Assembly: GCA_028689615.1 (NCBI GenBank)
Contig: JAQVCV010000033.1
Span: forward strand, 1-48,102
Direction: 5' to 3'
DNA: 48,102 nt
From: Bacteroidales bacterium
Lineage (GTDB): Bacteria; Bacteroidota; Bacteroidia; Bacteroidales; TTA-H9
Shown piece by piece: positions 24,753-33,772 of this stretch. Each line of letters begins with the position of its first letter. Position 1 is the stretch's first letter. The notes beneath the pieces were generated by a model. That model was not told where the DNA came from, did no database searches, and saw only the letters and a program-made list of their open reading frames with translations. The position numbers and the translations under genes are program-made.

Positions 24753-27419
24753 TTACAACCAATACGATAGCTTAACCATAAAAATATTGTCGGCCTTTGA
24801 GTTGAACAGATCACCCAAAGAATTTCCGAACCTGAATTCTCCATCGGGATTGATCATTTCGCGGCTTTGAGTCCAAACCAGGTAGAGTGTTGATCCGGGG
24901 CGGTATTCCCATCGCAGCACGGCATTTCCGCGCAGCGAGATGTAATTGAAGTCGGGGTTTCCTATGATGCGTTGTGCTGAAGGGCCTTCAGCATCGGCAT
25001 CGAGGAAATAGGCTTCCGGTTGTCCCCCTGTGGTTGAGGAGGCCACCTGGAGGGTAGTGTTTTCTGAGCCATATTCAACAAAGTCGAACGATCGTGACCG
25101 TCGGAGCAGTTTAAATTTTGAGTATTTTCCTGCCACCAGATAGGGTTGGGCATATACCTGGAAGCTCAGGTTGGGATTAATGATCCAGTCGGCGCGAATA
25201 TCGGCTGCAAAAGTGCGTTGATCGAGATTGGCAAACACGTACCGGCGGCCGTAAGTTTCTGTTGCAGTGGGATCGGCGTAGGAGGTTACCCATTGAGCTT
25301 TGTAATCGCCCAGTTCAAAAGTGGGGCCGGCTTGCAGGGTGAGGGTGGTTGAGATTTTGAACTCCACTTGCATGTACATGCTGTGAATGTAGGCATTGTT
25401 GCTTGCATCGTGACCGTAACCAGCATTGACCACCCACCATTTTCTATTGTCGGAATTTGCATTCACGCTGAAATTGAAAGCTTCGGGGTTGATGGTGAGA
25501 GGGCCGCCCCGTGTGCGTCGTGAGTTGAAGGTTTGTGGCCTGTAGGAGGCGCTTAGGTTGAAGCCTGAGAGGTTTCTGAAGGTCATGTATCCCGACAGGT
25601 TGAATCCCTGTGCCACTTTATTACCCCCGAAATCGGAACTTAAATAGGTGGTTCCTGTAAAACCCGCGTCTTGATACAATTTAGTTGGTTGAATAAAGCG
25701 GTAGCCTGCCAGGATGTGCATGTTGATCAGATCGCTGTAAGCTCCATAGCCTAAATCGTTGGTTTCGAATCCGGGACTAAGAAATCCGACTGCGGCGTTT
25801 AGCGAGAAGCGACCACGGTTTTTGTTGAGCATGATGCGTCCGGCCATTCCTGTGAGTGAAGTTGCTGAGCTGTCAACCCCAAGGTAGTCGGCATCGGGGC
25901 GCTGGTAATAATGCACTCCGTTGCGTTGCAGCGTTACCATCCTGTTGGTATTGCCTGTAACCCTTGATGCGGCGGCCCATCCGGTGATTACCCAGGTTCT
26001 TCCGGCGTCAAGAAAGGTCCAGCCATCAAGCCCGGTTACCAGAGCATCTTTGTTGATGGTGTTGCGCAGGAGCGAATCGTGAAAGAATCTGTTGGTGAAG
26101 GTTGACAGGACGCCGATTCCATGCCTGCCAGCGCTGAAATCGCGTTGCAGACGCATTACCCCGTAATAGGTTGAGGGTTCAACCTCTGCTTGTGATCTCT
26201 CGCCTTCAAGTTCAATGTCGGCCATTTCGCGTGCTGTGACAGCGTGTAAAGTTCCTATTTTCCAGTTTTTTCCGGCACGTCCGCTCAGTTTGGCGGCTCC
26301 CAGAATGGTGGTTCCGTTGGGTACATCGGCATAATCGTTTGGAGGCAGGTAGCCTTGAGGTGTGCGTCCGATACGTCGGCTGTAGAACAGGTTGGCTCCG
26401 GGCCAGTTGTAGCTGCTAAACCTGTTGGTACCGCCGTTTCCAAAGCGGTAGATGTTGGTTCCTTCGGTGAAAAAGGGCCTTTTTTCCCTGAAGGCTGTTT
26501 CCACATCGGTCAGGTTTACTTCAGCGGGGTCCACCTCCACCTGTCCGAAATCGGGGTTAACGGTGGCGTTGAGTGTAAGGCTGCTTCCCAAGCCAGCCCT
26601 GATGTCGAGGCCTGCTGATCCCTTGTAGCGGTGCCCCGGATTGAAAGGATTGGAGGCATCGTGACCAACATATTCTGCTTTGCCTGTCAGATAGGGGAGT
26701 ACTTCAAGATGAAGCGGCATGGGGATGCCATCGAGGCCGGTAAGTGAAGGGAAGCGGGAAGCAAACCCGTTTTCGTTGCGGGGTGTAAAGGCTATCATCA
26801 CGGTTTCGGCTCTTCGGCTTGTATAGCGTTCTACGTTCATTCCCCATACTTGTTGCTCACTGCGTCTGAAGCGTAGCTGCGAGAAAGGAACCCTGATCTC
26901 GACACACCATCCGAGCGAGTCGATTCGGGGAACCCCCTCCCACACTGCATCCCACGATAAGTCGGTTTGCTTGCTGTCGTTCTCAAGCAAGCCATCGGCC
27001 AGGGTGCCGGCAGCGTTCACGTAGAAAAAATAGCCGTTTCTTTTGTCGCCATACGAATCTAAATAGAATACCGTGCCGTCCGACGGGTCACCCCAAACAA
27101 AGTCGCGCCTGACCAGACGGGCCAAAATGGAGTCGGGGTGAGGGTCGAAATATCGTGCAGCATAGTAAATGGCATCGTCGTCGAAAGCCACCCACACTTC
27201 CGAACGAAAAGTGGCTGGATCTCCCTGATGTGGTTCCTGCTGGTAAAACTCGTCGAATCCCTCACGTTGCCAGATGGGCTCATCTAAAATCCCGTCGATC
27301 TTGATGCGCTCGGTAGTTCTCACAGCCTTGATGGTCTTGGATGAGGCGTCACCCTGGGCAACCGCCACCTGGATTGACAGGTTTATGAAGAAAATAAAAA
27401 AAAGCGATTTGAATTTCAT
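24753..27419 (-). CDS. DUF5916 outer-membrane protein with CBM9-like N-terminus
   Basis: An 888-residue envelope protein. The signal peptide (1-22) ends VAVAQ. Residues ~28-220 form a CBM9-like carbohydrate/DOMON-type domain: IKIDGILDEPIWQ, SEVWVAFDDDAIYYAARYFD, GYFFYVNAAGTLADGL and WCVEIRVPFSQLRF. The rest is the DUF5916 region, beginning with GSSLTLNATVNPDFGQVEVDPAEVN and FREKRPFFTEG and continuing as many amphipathic strands up to a final FMVKLSYWL, as expected for an outer-membrane barrel. The family is common in Bacteroidota; its substrate is not established. It stands alone, with no clear promoter box in the 534 bases upstream, and a hairpin at 24664 ends it. Confidence 0.9.
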   Translation of the reverse strand: MKFKSLFFIFFINLSIQVAVAQGDASSKTIKAVRTTERIKIDGILDEPIWQREGFDEFYQQEPHQGDPATFRSEVWVAFDDDAIYYAARYFDPHPDSILARLVRRDFVWGDPSDGTVFYLDSYGDKRNGYFFYVNAAGTLADGLLENDSKQTDLSWDAVWEGVPRIDSLGWCVEIRVPFSQLRFRRSEQQVWGMNVERYTSRRAETVMIAFTPRNENGFASRFPSLTGLDGIPMPLHLEVLPYLTGKAEYVGHDASNPFNPGHRYKGSAGLDIRAGLGSSLTLNATVNPDFGQVEVDPAEVNLTDVETAFREKRPFFTEGTNIYRFGNGGTNRFSSYNWPGANLFYSRRIGRTPQGYLPPNDYADVPNGTTILGAAKLSGRAGKNWKIGTLHAVTAREMADIELEGERSQAEVEPSTYYGVMRLQRDFSAGRHGIGVLSTFTNRFFHDSLLRNTINKDALVTGLDGWTFLDAGRTWVITGWAAASRVTGNTNRMVTLQRNGVHYYQRPDADYLGVDSSATSLTGMAGRIMLNKNRGRFSLNAAVGFLSPGFETNDLGYGAYSDLINMHILAGYRFIQPTKLYQDAGFTGTTYLSSDFGGNKVAQGFNLSGYMTFRNLSGFNLSASYRPQTFNSRRTRGGPLTINPEAFNFSVNANSDNRKWWVVNAGYGHDASNNAYIHSMYMQVEFKISTTLTLQAGPTFELGDYKAQWVTSYADPTATETYGRRYVFANLDQRTFAADIRADWIINPNLSFQVYAQPYLVAGKYSKFKLLRRSRSFDFVEYGSENTTLQVASSTTGGQPEAYFLDADAEGPSAQRIIGNPDFNYISLRGNAVLRWEYRPGSTLYLVWTQSREMINPDGEFRFGNSLGDLFNSKADNIFMVKLSYWL

Positions 27420-27953
27420 GGAAATGGTTTTGATGATTTGTATTCAGGAGGTTTTGTTTGACATGTTTTCATGGTTCCATTTGTTTTCCCACATCAGGAT
27501 TCCGGACGATCTTCTTTTTCCTTCCATTTTTGTGGTGTTTGGATGACCCGGATATGTGCGCTCCGAATGGTGAGCACATTCATCTTGCCGCGCTGAAAAG
27601 GGCTTTGCCAGGAGCACGAAAACCTTAAAAAGTCGGTTTGCCATGCACGGAGTTCTAACATTTACCATAAATGAGTCTTATAATTCACTTTTCAAAATTA
27701 GAGTGAGCCCCTGGCAGTGGAAAGAGCGATTCGGCAGACGGTCGAAACCTTCGTTTAAGTGCATTTGTTGAGGCGTGAATGGTAGTAGCCGCCCCCATTG
27801 CCATGCTACCAGGGGAGGAGCCCATCGTGGCCTGTTTCCGAGTCTCTTATCAAACCATTTTTTTTAAGTAACCTGAACGCTTGTCGGGCGTCTGAGTTTT
27901 GTTAAATTTGCACGAGGGCTTGCGTGAAGTCTCATCGTCAGTAATTGTTGAAT
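27420..27953. other. Intergenic region between divergent genes
   Basis: 534 bases between the leftward DUF5916 gene and the rightward protease gene. A plus-strand promoter box TAAATTTG lies at 27903. A weak hairpin (GGTAG 27781-27785 with CTACC 27806-27810) sits in a GC-rich stretch. I see no gene; the 74-codon minus-strand frame at 27444-27668 matches nothing. Confidence 0.6.
27903..27910 (+). promoter_or_regulatory. -7 promoter box of the protease-CBM pair (TAAATTTG)
   Basis: TAAATTTGCAC lies 44 bases before the ATG at 27954. Confidence 0.6.
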
Positions 27954-28976
27954 ATGAAACGGTTGTCGAGCTTATTTTCACCCTTTATCCTGAAAAAAAG
28001 GAGGTTAACTGCAGGTGTTTGGCTGGTTTTGTTGGTTGTGCTGACCGACAGTGGTTTCGGTCTGCCTGATGGTTCATCGCCAGCTCCCCTTTTTCCCGAT
28101 GAAATCATCTACCGAGCCGAGCCGCTGGGCGATTTCGAGTCGCTCACCATTCCTCTCAAAAGGGCTGGTCGCCTGCTTCTTATCGAGGCAACTGTTGACG
28201 GCCAGAATGGCAATTTCGTGTTCGATACGGGAGCCACCGGATTGGTGTTGAACCGTACCTATTTTCGCGATTATCATGCTATGAATCAGGAGACGGCCAA
28301 CGGCATCACTGGGCAGCTTGGTGTTGTTGAAAGGGTTAAGGTTGATCGTGTTGACATCGGGGGGCTTTATTACCTTCGTCAAACGGCCGATATGGCCGAT
28401 CTGGGACATATTGAGAACCAGCGTGGTGCTAAAATTTTAGGACTGTTTGGTTTCGATATGATCAAGGCTTTCGAGATAGAGATTGACTTTGGGAACAACC
28501 AGCTCAGGCTTCACCGAACCGATAAGAAGGGGACAAGACTCGACGATCAAAGTCTCCGGTTCGGGGGCGACTGCACCCTTCCGGTCGTAGGTCGCCGCGA
28601 TGTGGTGATTGTTGAGGGTGAGATAGAAGGCAAGAAGTTGCAATTTTGTATTGATACTGGTGCCGAAACCAATGCCTTGTCGTCAAGAGCTGATGATGAG
28701 GTGTTGAATCAGGTAACCATCACACGCCGGTCAACTTTGCGCGGAGCAGGCTCCTCGCGCAAAGAGGTGCTCTTTGGCAGCCTCGGCAATCTAATTATTG
28801 GTTCCCGGAAGTTTGGCAGTCTCGATGTTGTAATCACACCGCTCAATCATTTGAGCGAAGTGTATGGAACCCGGATTGACGGGATGCTGGGATTCAGTTT
28901 CCTGGAGCATTGTGTGGTGTGCATTAACCTGAAAAAGAAAGAAGTAGCATTTAAATTTCTGGACAATGAAAATTAG
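27954..28976 (+). CDS. Tandem retropepsin-like aspartic protease
   Basis: A 340-residue envelope protein with an N-terminal TM or signal segment (~18-38). Two retropepsin-like halves follow, each with an active-site loop: FVFDTGATGLVL (Asp91) and FCIDTGAETNAL (Asp234). Each half ends with an ILGLFGFDMIKAFEIEIDF or MLGFSFLEHCVVCINL block, the conserved hydrophobic-hydrophobic-Gly psi motif plus the following strand. Retropepsins need two DTG loops; here both sit on one chain, so the protein could form a pepsin-like intramolecular dimer. The ATG at 27954 is preferred over a TTG three codons earlier. The stop overlaps or abuts the start of the next gene, so the two are one transcript. The peptide substrate is unknown. 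Confidence 0.88.
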   Translation: MKRLSSLFSPFILKKRRLTAGVWLVLLVVLTDSGFGLPDGSSPAPLFPDEIIYRAEPLGDFESLTIPLKRAGRLLLIEATVDGQNGNFVFDTGATGLVLNRTYFRDYHAMNQETANGITGQLGVVERVKVDRVDIGGLYYLRQTADMADLGHIENQRGAKILGLFGFDMIKAFEIEIDFGNNQLRLHRTDKKGTRLDDQSLRFGGDCTLPVVGRRDVVIVEGEIEGKKLQFCIDTGAETNALSSRADDEVLNQVTITRRSTLRGAGSSRKEVLFGSLGNLIIGSRKFGSLDVVITPLNHLSEVYGTRIDGMLGFSFLEHCVVCINLKKKEVAFKFLDNEN

Positions 28977-28977
28977 C

Positions 28978-30444
28978 ATGAAAAAAAACATACTCATCAT
29001 CAACCTGCTGGTCTGGGTTCTGGCTCCTGGCTTATTTGCCCAGAAAATCAACCCGGCCGACGATCCCAACGGAATTGTTTGCAAGGTGGAAGGTAACCGC
29101 TTGGTTTTTGATATCGATCTGCGGCAAACCCTGGCCAACCTCTACACGCAGGCTTCCCGGTTCGATATCGATACCGCTGTTCTGAGGCAGGCCTTGTCGG
29201 GGGTTCCCGCAATTGTAACGGCCGACGGATTGTGGACCTCCATCAGGCCTTCGGATGGGAAGCTTATCTTGTCGAAAGATTTGGGCGACGATTCTTCCAA
29301 AGAACCTTCCATACAGGCCGATGTGATTATGATAGATGATGCCTGGATCAGGAGTCTCCTGGGTTTTGAACCTGTATCGATGACTCAGTGGGGTGTCAAC
29401 CAGTTGAACGATCCCGTGGCATTTACTTATTCCGATGGATTGGCTGCCTTTAGTTTTAAAGGGGGACGAAACACGAAGAAGGTGTTTTTATCAGGCACTT
29501 TCAACAACTGGAGCACGATGCTTACTCCGATGCAGAAGAACGAGAAAGGGTGGTGGTGTGTTACCCTGCCCCTGAAACCCGGCGAATACGAGTACAAATA
29601 CATTGTTGACGGTGCGTGGACCACCGATCCGTTAAACGAGTTGAAGCGCCCCAACAATGCAGGGAGCGAAAACTCTGTGGTTTATGCTTACAACCATACT
29701 TTTAAATTGAAAGGTTTCACCAAGGCGCGAAGGGTTACCCTGGCTGCCAGTTTCAATGGCTGGAACCCCCGATCGCCAAGGATGAACAAGACCGATGAGG
29801 GTTGGGAACTCGATCTGTGGGTGCGTGAGGGGACTCATGCCTATAAATACGTAGTTGACGGAGAATGGATGGCCGACCCCGGTGCAAAAGTCAACAGACC
29901 CGATGGAGCGGGAAACGCCAACTCTTTTATGAGTATTGGCGATACTTTATTCTTTAAACTGTGGGGATTCCCGGGAGCCCGCAGGGTGATGGTGGCGGGC
30001 AACTTCAATGTATGGAACCGTGAGGAACTGGCCATGACCAAAATCTCAGGAGGGTGGCAACTCCCCTACGTGCTGGGTCCGGGCATGTACGAATACAAGT
30101 TTATAGTGGACGGCAATTGGATAACAGATCCCGACAACCCGTTTACGACTGGAAATGGTGATGCCACAAACTCAATTTTAACTGTGAAACCCAACTACGT
30201 GTTCCGCCTTCATGGTTACGAAGATGCCCGTGAGGTGATGGTATCGGGTTCGTTCAACGGTTGGTCCAAATCGGGTTACAGGATGGTGCGCAAAGGCGAC
30301 AACTGGATTTTCCCTATTTATCTGAGCAGGGGGAAGCACTCCTACAAATTTGTTGTTGACGGTAAATGGATACTCGATCCCGATAACAAACTTTGGGAAA
30401 ACAACCAGTACGACACAGGCAACTCGATTCTTTGGATTGAATAG
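28978..30444 (+). CDS. Secreted protein with four AMPK-type glycogen-binding (CBM48) domains
   Basis: A 488-residue secreted protein. The signal peptide (MKKNILIINLL to GLFAQ, ~22 residues) is followed by an unassigned region to ~150. Four glycogen-binding-like domains are spaced about 84 residues apart (~168, 252, 336, 419), each with a core like VFLSGTFNNWS or VMVSGSFNGWS, then a GEYEYKYIVDG-type strand and a TDP turn. Conserved Trp and Lys of AMPK-beta CBM48 sugar sites are present. No catalytic domain is visible, so the role is binding or structural at the envelope. An alternative start at 28966 (MKISMKKN) overlaps the upstream stop by 11 bases; the inner ATG gives the cleaner signal peptide. 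There is no T9SS tail. It pairs with the protease gene just upstream. Confidence 0.88.
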   Translation: MKKNILIINLLVWVLAPGLFAQKINPADDPNGIVCKVEGNRLVFDIDLRQTLANLYTQASRFDIDTAVLRQALSGVPAIVTADGLWTSIRPSDGKLILSKDLGDDSSKEPSIQADVIMIDDAWIRSLLGFEPVSMTQWGVNQLNDPVAFTYSDGLAAFSFKGGRNTKKVFLSGTFNNWSTMLTPMQKNEKGWWCVTLPLKPGEYEYKYIVDGAWTTDPLNELKRPNNAGSENSVVYAYNHTFKLKGFTKARRVTLAASFNGWNPRSPRMNKTDEGWELDLWVREGTHAYKYVVDGEWMADPGAKVNRPDGAGNANSFMSIGDTLFFKLWGFPGARRVMVAGNFNVWNREELAMTKISGGWQLPYVLGPGMYEYKFIVDGNWITDPDNPFTTGNGDATNSILTVKPNYVFRLHGYEDAREVMVSGSFNGWSKSGYRMVRKGDNWIFPIYLSRGKHSYKFVVDGKWILDPDNKLWENNQYDTGNSILWIE

Positions 30445-31157
30445 CCCTGTTGCACTGAGTGCCCCATACCAGTTTGTATCCGAAAGGCGAACCACCCAGA
30501 ATTTTTACTACGGTGGCTCGCTATTCGGTTAAGCAACAATTCAGATGTTGTAGCCAATGCCAGACGATCCTCAGGCATTTTCTCGTAAATTTGTAGTGTG
30601 ACAACAAAGAAAATATAGGATTAGATTTCGTTATCAATTGACCGCGGAGATGCCTACGTCGTCTGCCGGACGCAGATGCTAACGGGTATTGCACGTCCAG
30701 CTGCACGAAGTGCCTTCGCGGGATTAAAATCCGAGTCCTACATCTTAGCGAACTTAGCGTGAAGCTATCTTAACGAACTTAGCGGTTAAAACAGCACCAG
30801 CGCGAAGCGCGGGTGCACAAGGTCGAAGACAGAGAAGTCGAGCCAGCGGATTCTCCAAAAGTTCAGTTTTGTTTAATAAAGATTTATAAGAGAATCCAAA
30901 TGTAATTACTTTAAAAAGAGAAAAGCAATTAAAAAACAGAAATCATCTGGATCAAAAAGAACGACCAAAAAGGCAACTACTGAAAGATAGTAATTTCGTA
31001 AGAAATTAAGAAACAGGCTATAACAAGGGGTGTTGCCAATGTGGTTTGGATTTGCAATTTCGACTCGGTAATGCCCGCATGGGTATTTCCGTTGAGCGAC
31101 TAAAACGCAACCCGCCATTTCCCACTAGCCACACCCCCAACCTTTACACGGCCGTTG
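30445..31157. other. Intergenic region with inverted repeat A copy 3
   Basis: 713 bases between two convergent genes. Repeat family A copy 3 fills 30640-30897 in minus orientation. The remaining parts (30445-30639 and 30898-31157) show no gene, terminator or promoter that I can support. Confidence 0.7.
30640..30897 (-). repeat. Dispersed repeat family A, copy 3
   Basis: Read on the minus strand, it begins TTCTCTTATAAATCTTTATTA and runs through AACAAAACTGAACTTTTGG, the hairpin CACCCGCGCTTCGCGCTGGTG (30791-30811), GCACTTCGTGCAGC, GACGTGCAATACCCG and GACGACGTAGGCATCTCC. The block order matches copy 1 closely from its first base. It lies downstream of the M28 peptidase gene in that gene's direction. 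Confidence 0.85.
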
Positions 31158-32690
31158 TTACCATTTCATCATTTTTGATTCAGCCGCAACGGTCCCGTCG
31201 GTCAGCCTCACGATGTAAATCCCCCGGCTCAGATGAGCAACCGAAAGCACCTTGTCGGCACCTTGCAATCGGGTTGCAATTACTGTTCTGCCATCGGGAG
31301 CAACCACCTGAACGTGAATATCAGACTTCATGCCTGGTGCAACAATCCTCACTTTGTCGGTAGCCGGGTTGGGAATCAACCTCAAGGAGGTTGAGCCGTC
31401 GGCTTCACCGGCAGAAGCATAGGTAAAAACTCCGCCCATCGAGCTTACCCCTGCCAGCGAGGCCTGTGTAAGCATTCCGGCCATTTCGGCACTGTTAACA
31501 CTCAGTCCGGTAACGTCTTGTGCCGAGTGGATGTAGGGGCTGTAGTTCTGATCGTCTTCAAACGGGAAAATCCCCATGTAGCCATGGTTGTTGAACGAGG
31601 TATGATCGCTGTCGCCACCGGTAAGGAAGCCATCGAAAACGCCAAGCTCAGGAACAAAAATGGCTGCAATCTCTTTGTAGTAATCGGCCAATGGTTTGGC
31701 TGACAGGGGGTAGATCATGTCGGTATGGATGTCGTCGCCAGGGTGCCTGTAACCGATCATATCCAGGTTGAAGTAACCCAGTATGTTCATTTCCTGTTGT
31801 TTGCATCGGGCCACGAAAGCCTCAGATCCAAACAGTCCATACTCTTCACCCGAGAAGGCACAAAAGATGATGGAACATTCTGTAGGATAATCGGCAAGGA
31901 TGCGGGCGGCTTCTATCACCCCGGCAGTTCCCGAGGCATTGTCGTCGGCACCGGGAGCGTTGCCAAAGTAGGTGTAACTGTCGTAGTGCCCTCCTATTAC
32001 AACGTATTTATCGGGGTATGCAGTTCCGGTTTTGGTGGCTATCACGTTGGGGCTCGACGGGGAACCATAAATATTGAAGTTTTGGTACTCAATCTGGTAG
32101 CCCATGTCTTCAAATTGTTGCCCGATCCATTCTGAGGCGGCATAGGCCGAATCGGTCATGGCTTTACGGGTTTTAAAGGCTTCAAGCCTTCTGATGGTAG
32201 CCATGATTTTTGCGGTGTCAACCAGATCCACTATCTCGTAAACGAGTTGGTTGGTGTCAACTGCGGGTATAACTGTTTTTGGTGTTTGTGCGGTTTGACG
32301 TGGCACTCTTTTTACCACACCGTGGATTTTTTCGCGCAGGGTCACAAAGTTTTCGTGCGATACCCTGAACAGGGCAGTTTGTCCGTAATTCCACAGCAAT
32401 TGTCCGGGAACATCAGGGTTGAGTTTGCCAGGGTCGAAGCTCTGGGCAAGTGAAAAAAGTACCACTTCGTGGTTGTCCGACCACGGGTCGGTGGCAAGCA
32501 ACATGGCATCGGTATGGGGGGCTTCGGGTGCAACCCAAAGTTGTTGTCCGCCCTGATTCCAAACAACACCAGTGAATGCAGCGGCATTTGAGCCGTCGGT
32601 TCCCTGGGTCAGGTAAATGTTTTGGCACAGCAACCATGCCGGGGTAAAAATCCCCAAAAGGATGATGGGTAGAATTCGCCTCATAGACAT
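31158..32690 (-). CDS. M28-family metallopeptidase with T9SS sorting domain
   Basis: A 510-residue secreted zinc aminopeptidase. The signal peptide (MSMRRILPIILLG to LLCQ) is followed by a ~120-residue propeptide-like region. The M28 core has GGHYDS (His235), GADDNASG (Asp249/Asp250), FCAFSGEEYGLFGS (Glu282 as base, Glu283 as ligand), then NLDMIGY and a late DHTSFNNHGYMG with the last His ligand. The C-terminal ~80 residues are a type A T9SS sorting domain (LRLIPNPATDKVRIVAPG, LSRGIYIVRLTDG), so the enzyme is exported to the surface or released. Start: the Met at 32690; a promoter box at 32712-32719 on this strand excludes the upstream codons. It removes N-terminal residues from peptides, probably for nutrition. 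Confidence 0.93.
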   Translation of the reverse strand: MSMRRILPIILLGIFTPAWLLCQNIYLTQGTDGSNAAAFTGVVWNQGGQQLWVAPEAPHTDAMLLATDPWSDNHEVVLFSLAQSFDPGKLNPDVPGQLLWNYGQTALFRVSHENFVTLREKIHGVVKRVPRQTAQTPKTVIPAVDTNQLVYEIVDLVDTAKIMATIRRLEAFKTRKAMTDSAYAASEWIGQQFEDMGYQIEYQNFNIYGSPSSPNVIATKTGTAYPDKYVVIGGHYDSYTYFGNAPGADDNASGTAGVIEAARILADYPTECSIIFCAFSGEEYGLFGSEAFVARCKQQEMNILGYFNLDMIGYRHPGDDIHTDMIYPLSAKPLADYYKEIAAIFVPELGVFDGFLTGGDSDHTSFNNHGYMGIFPFEDDQNYSPYIHSAQDVTGLSVNSAEMAGMLTQASLAGVSSMGGVFTYASAGEADGSTSLRLIPNPATDKVRIVAPGMKSDIHVQVVAPDGRTVIATRLQGADKVLSVAHLSRGIYIVRLTDGTVAAESKMMKW

Positions 32691-32711
32691 AATTATTTTA
32701 AATGAACAGCA

Positions 32712-32719
32712 CAAATTTA
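32712..32719 (-). promoter_or_regulatory. -7 promoter box of the M28 peptidase (TAAATTTG)
   Basis: On the minus strand TAAATTTGTGC lies 21 bases before the Met at 32690. Confidence 0.6.
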
Positions 32720-33067
32720 ACACTAAAGGTTGAAAAAGTTGCTTTCAACCTTATCAGGCTTTGTTTAGCAGAACGTAGCGCGCAGAAACGCAGCAATGAG
32801 CTGTTTAAGTGTTTCTTGGTTCTGCTTAAAAATAACCCGGTCATGGGGTTGGGTTTTGGGTTGTTGTGCCCTGACTCTCTTTTTTTCGACGAAAAAAATC
32901 ACCATTCAAACACGACTTTATGGCTCTTTTTAGCTCCTTTTTGGTACAGCGTCCACTACAGAGAATTTTTAATAATTTGTTAATAAGTGGAATAACAAAA
33001 ACAACTACCACTACATTTTAAAGCATAACACAGCCGGGCCTCCCTATTGGATTCCGAATTTATTTTA

Positions 33068-33075
33068 TAGGTTTG
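33068..33075 (+). promoter_or_regulatory. -7 promoter box of the phosphate operon (TAGGTTTG)
   Basis: TAGGTTTGCGG fits TAnnTTTG and lies 33 bases before the DUF47 gene ATG at 33109, overlapping a longer TTG-initiated frame. No PHO-box-like direct repeats were obvious by eye. Confidence 0.6.
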
Positions 33076-33108
33076 CGGGGTGGATACACCCAATCATCCC
33101 TAACTGAT

Positions 33109-33756
33109 ATGTTTCAATTCAAACAAGCAGGTCAAACCATCGACCATATCGACAAGTTCCTGAACACGGTTGATCAGGGAGCCTTGATTTTCAAAGAGGG
33201 AGTGTACAATTACCTCTACAACAATCCCGAGAAATTTGCCGACAACCTGAGAACTCTTTCGAATTTGGAGACAGAGGCAGATATCCTCAAGCGGAAAACA
33301 GAAACAATTCTATACACGCAGTCGCTGATGCCTCAGCTCAGAGGCGATATTCTGAGGTTGATGGAAGAGTTGGATGCTATCATCAATCTGGCCAAGACCA
33401 ATCTTTTTCAGTTCGATGTTGAGATTCCCTTCATTCCGGCCGAATTGAATGCTGATTTGGTGAAGCTTACGGAGTTGTCGGCTGCTGCAATCGAGTCGGT
33501 TATACCGGCGGCGCGCAGTTGGTTTCGCAACCCCGAGATGGTTAAGGAACAGTTGCACAGGGTTTACCTTTACGAGAAGGAGGCCGATAAGCTGGCTGAT
33601 TCCATCAAAAGGCGTGTGTTTCATGATATGCCCCAGATGAAGTTGAGCGAGAAGTTTCACCTGCGGTATTTCACCCTGCACATCGAGACGCTTTCTGACG
33701 AGGCGCAGAAGGTGGCCGATACCCTTTCTATCATGGCTATAAAACGAACTGTATAA
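33109..33756 (+). CDS. DUF47 / PhoU-like phosphate transport regulator
   Basis: A 215-residue all-helical cytosolic protein of the DUF47 (TIGR00153) family, related to PhoU. It shows the two-fold helical pattern with acidic metal-binding stretches: LSNLETEADILKRKTE (~63) and YEKEADKLADSIKRR (~155), each an ExxxD/ExxAD motif. Such proteins are almost always encoded beside Pit phosphate transporters and are thought to control their activity. That is the arrangement here: the Pit gene starts 16 bases downstream. The start at 33109 is chosen over an upstream TTG because the promoter box overlaps the longer frame. It is the first gene of the phosphate operon. Confidence 0.93.
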   Translation: MFQFKQAGQTIDHIDKFLNTVDQGALIFKEGVYNYLYNNPEKFADNLRTLSNLETEADILKRKTETILYTQSLMPQLRGDILRLMEELDAIINLAKTNLFQFDVEIPFIPAELNADLVKLTELSAAAIESVIPAARSWFRNPEMVKEQLHRVYLYEKEADKLADSIKRRVFHDMPQMKLSEKFHLRYFTLHIETLSDEAQKVADTLSIMAIKRTV

Positions 33757-33772
33757 GCAATACCAACCAGCT

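Larger units (their letters stand above)
32691..33108. other. Intergenic region with divergent promoters
   Basis: 418 bases between the M28 peptidase and the phosphate operon. It holds the minus-strand box TAAATTTG (32712-32719) and the plus-strand box TAGGTTTG (33068-33075). Between them is AT-rich sequence with no gene. Confidence 0.7.
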
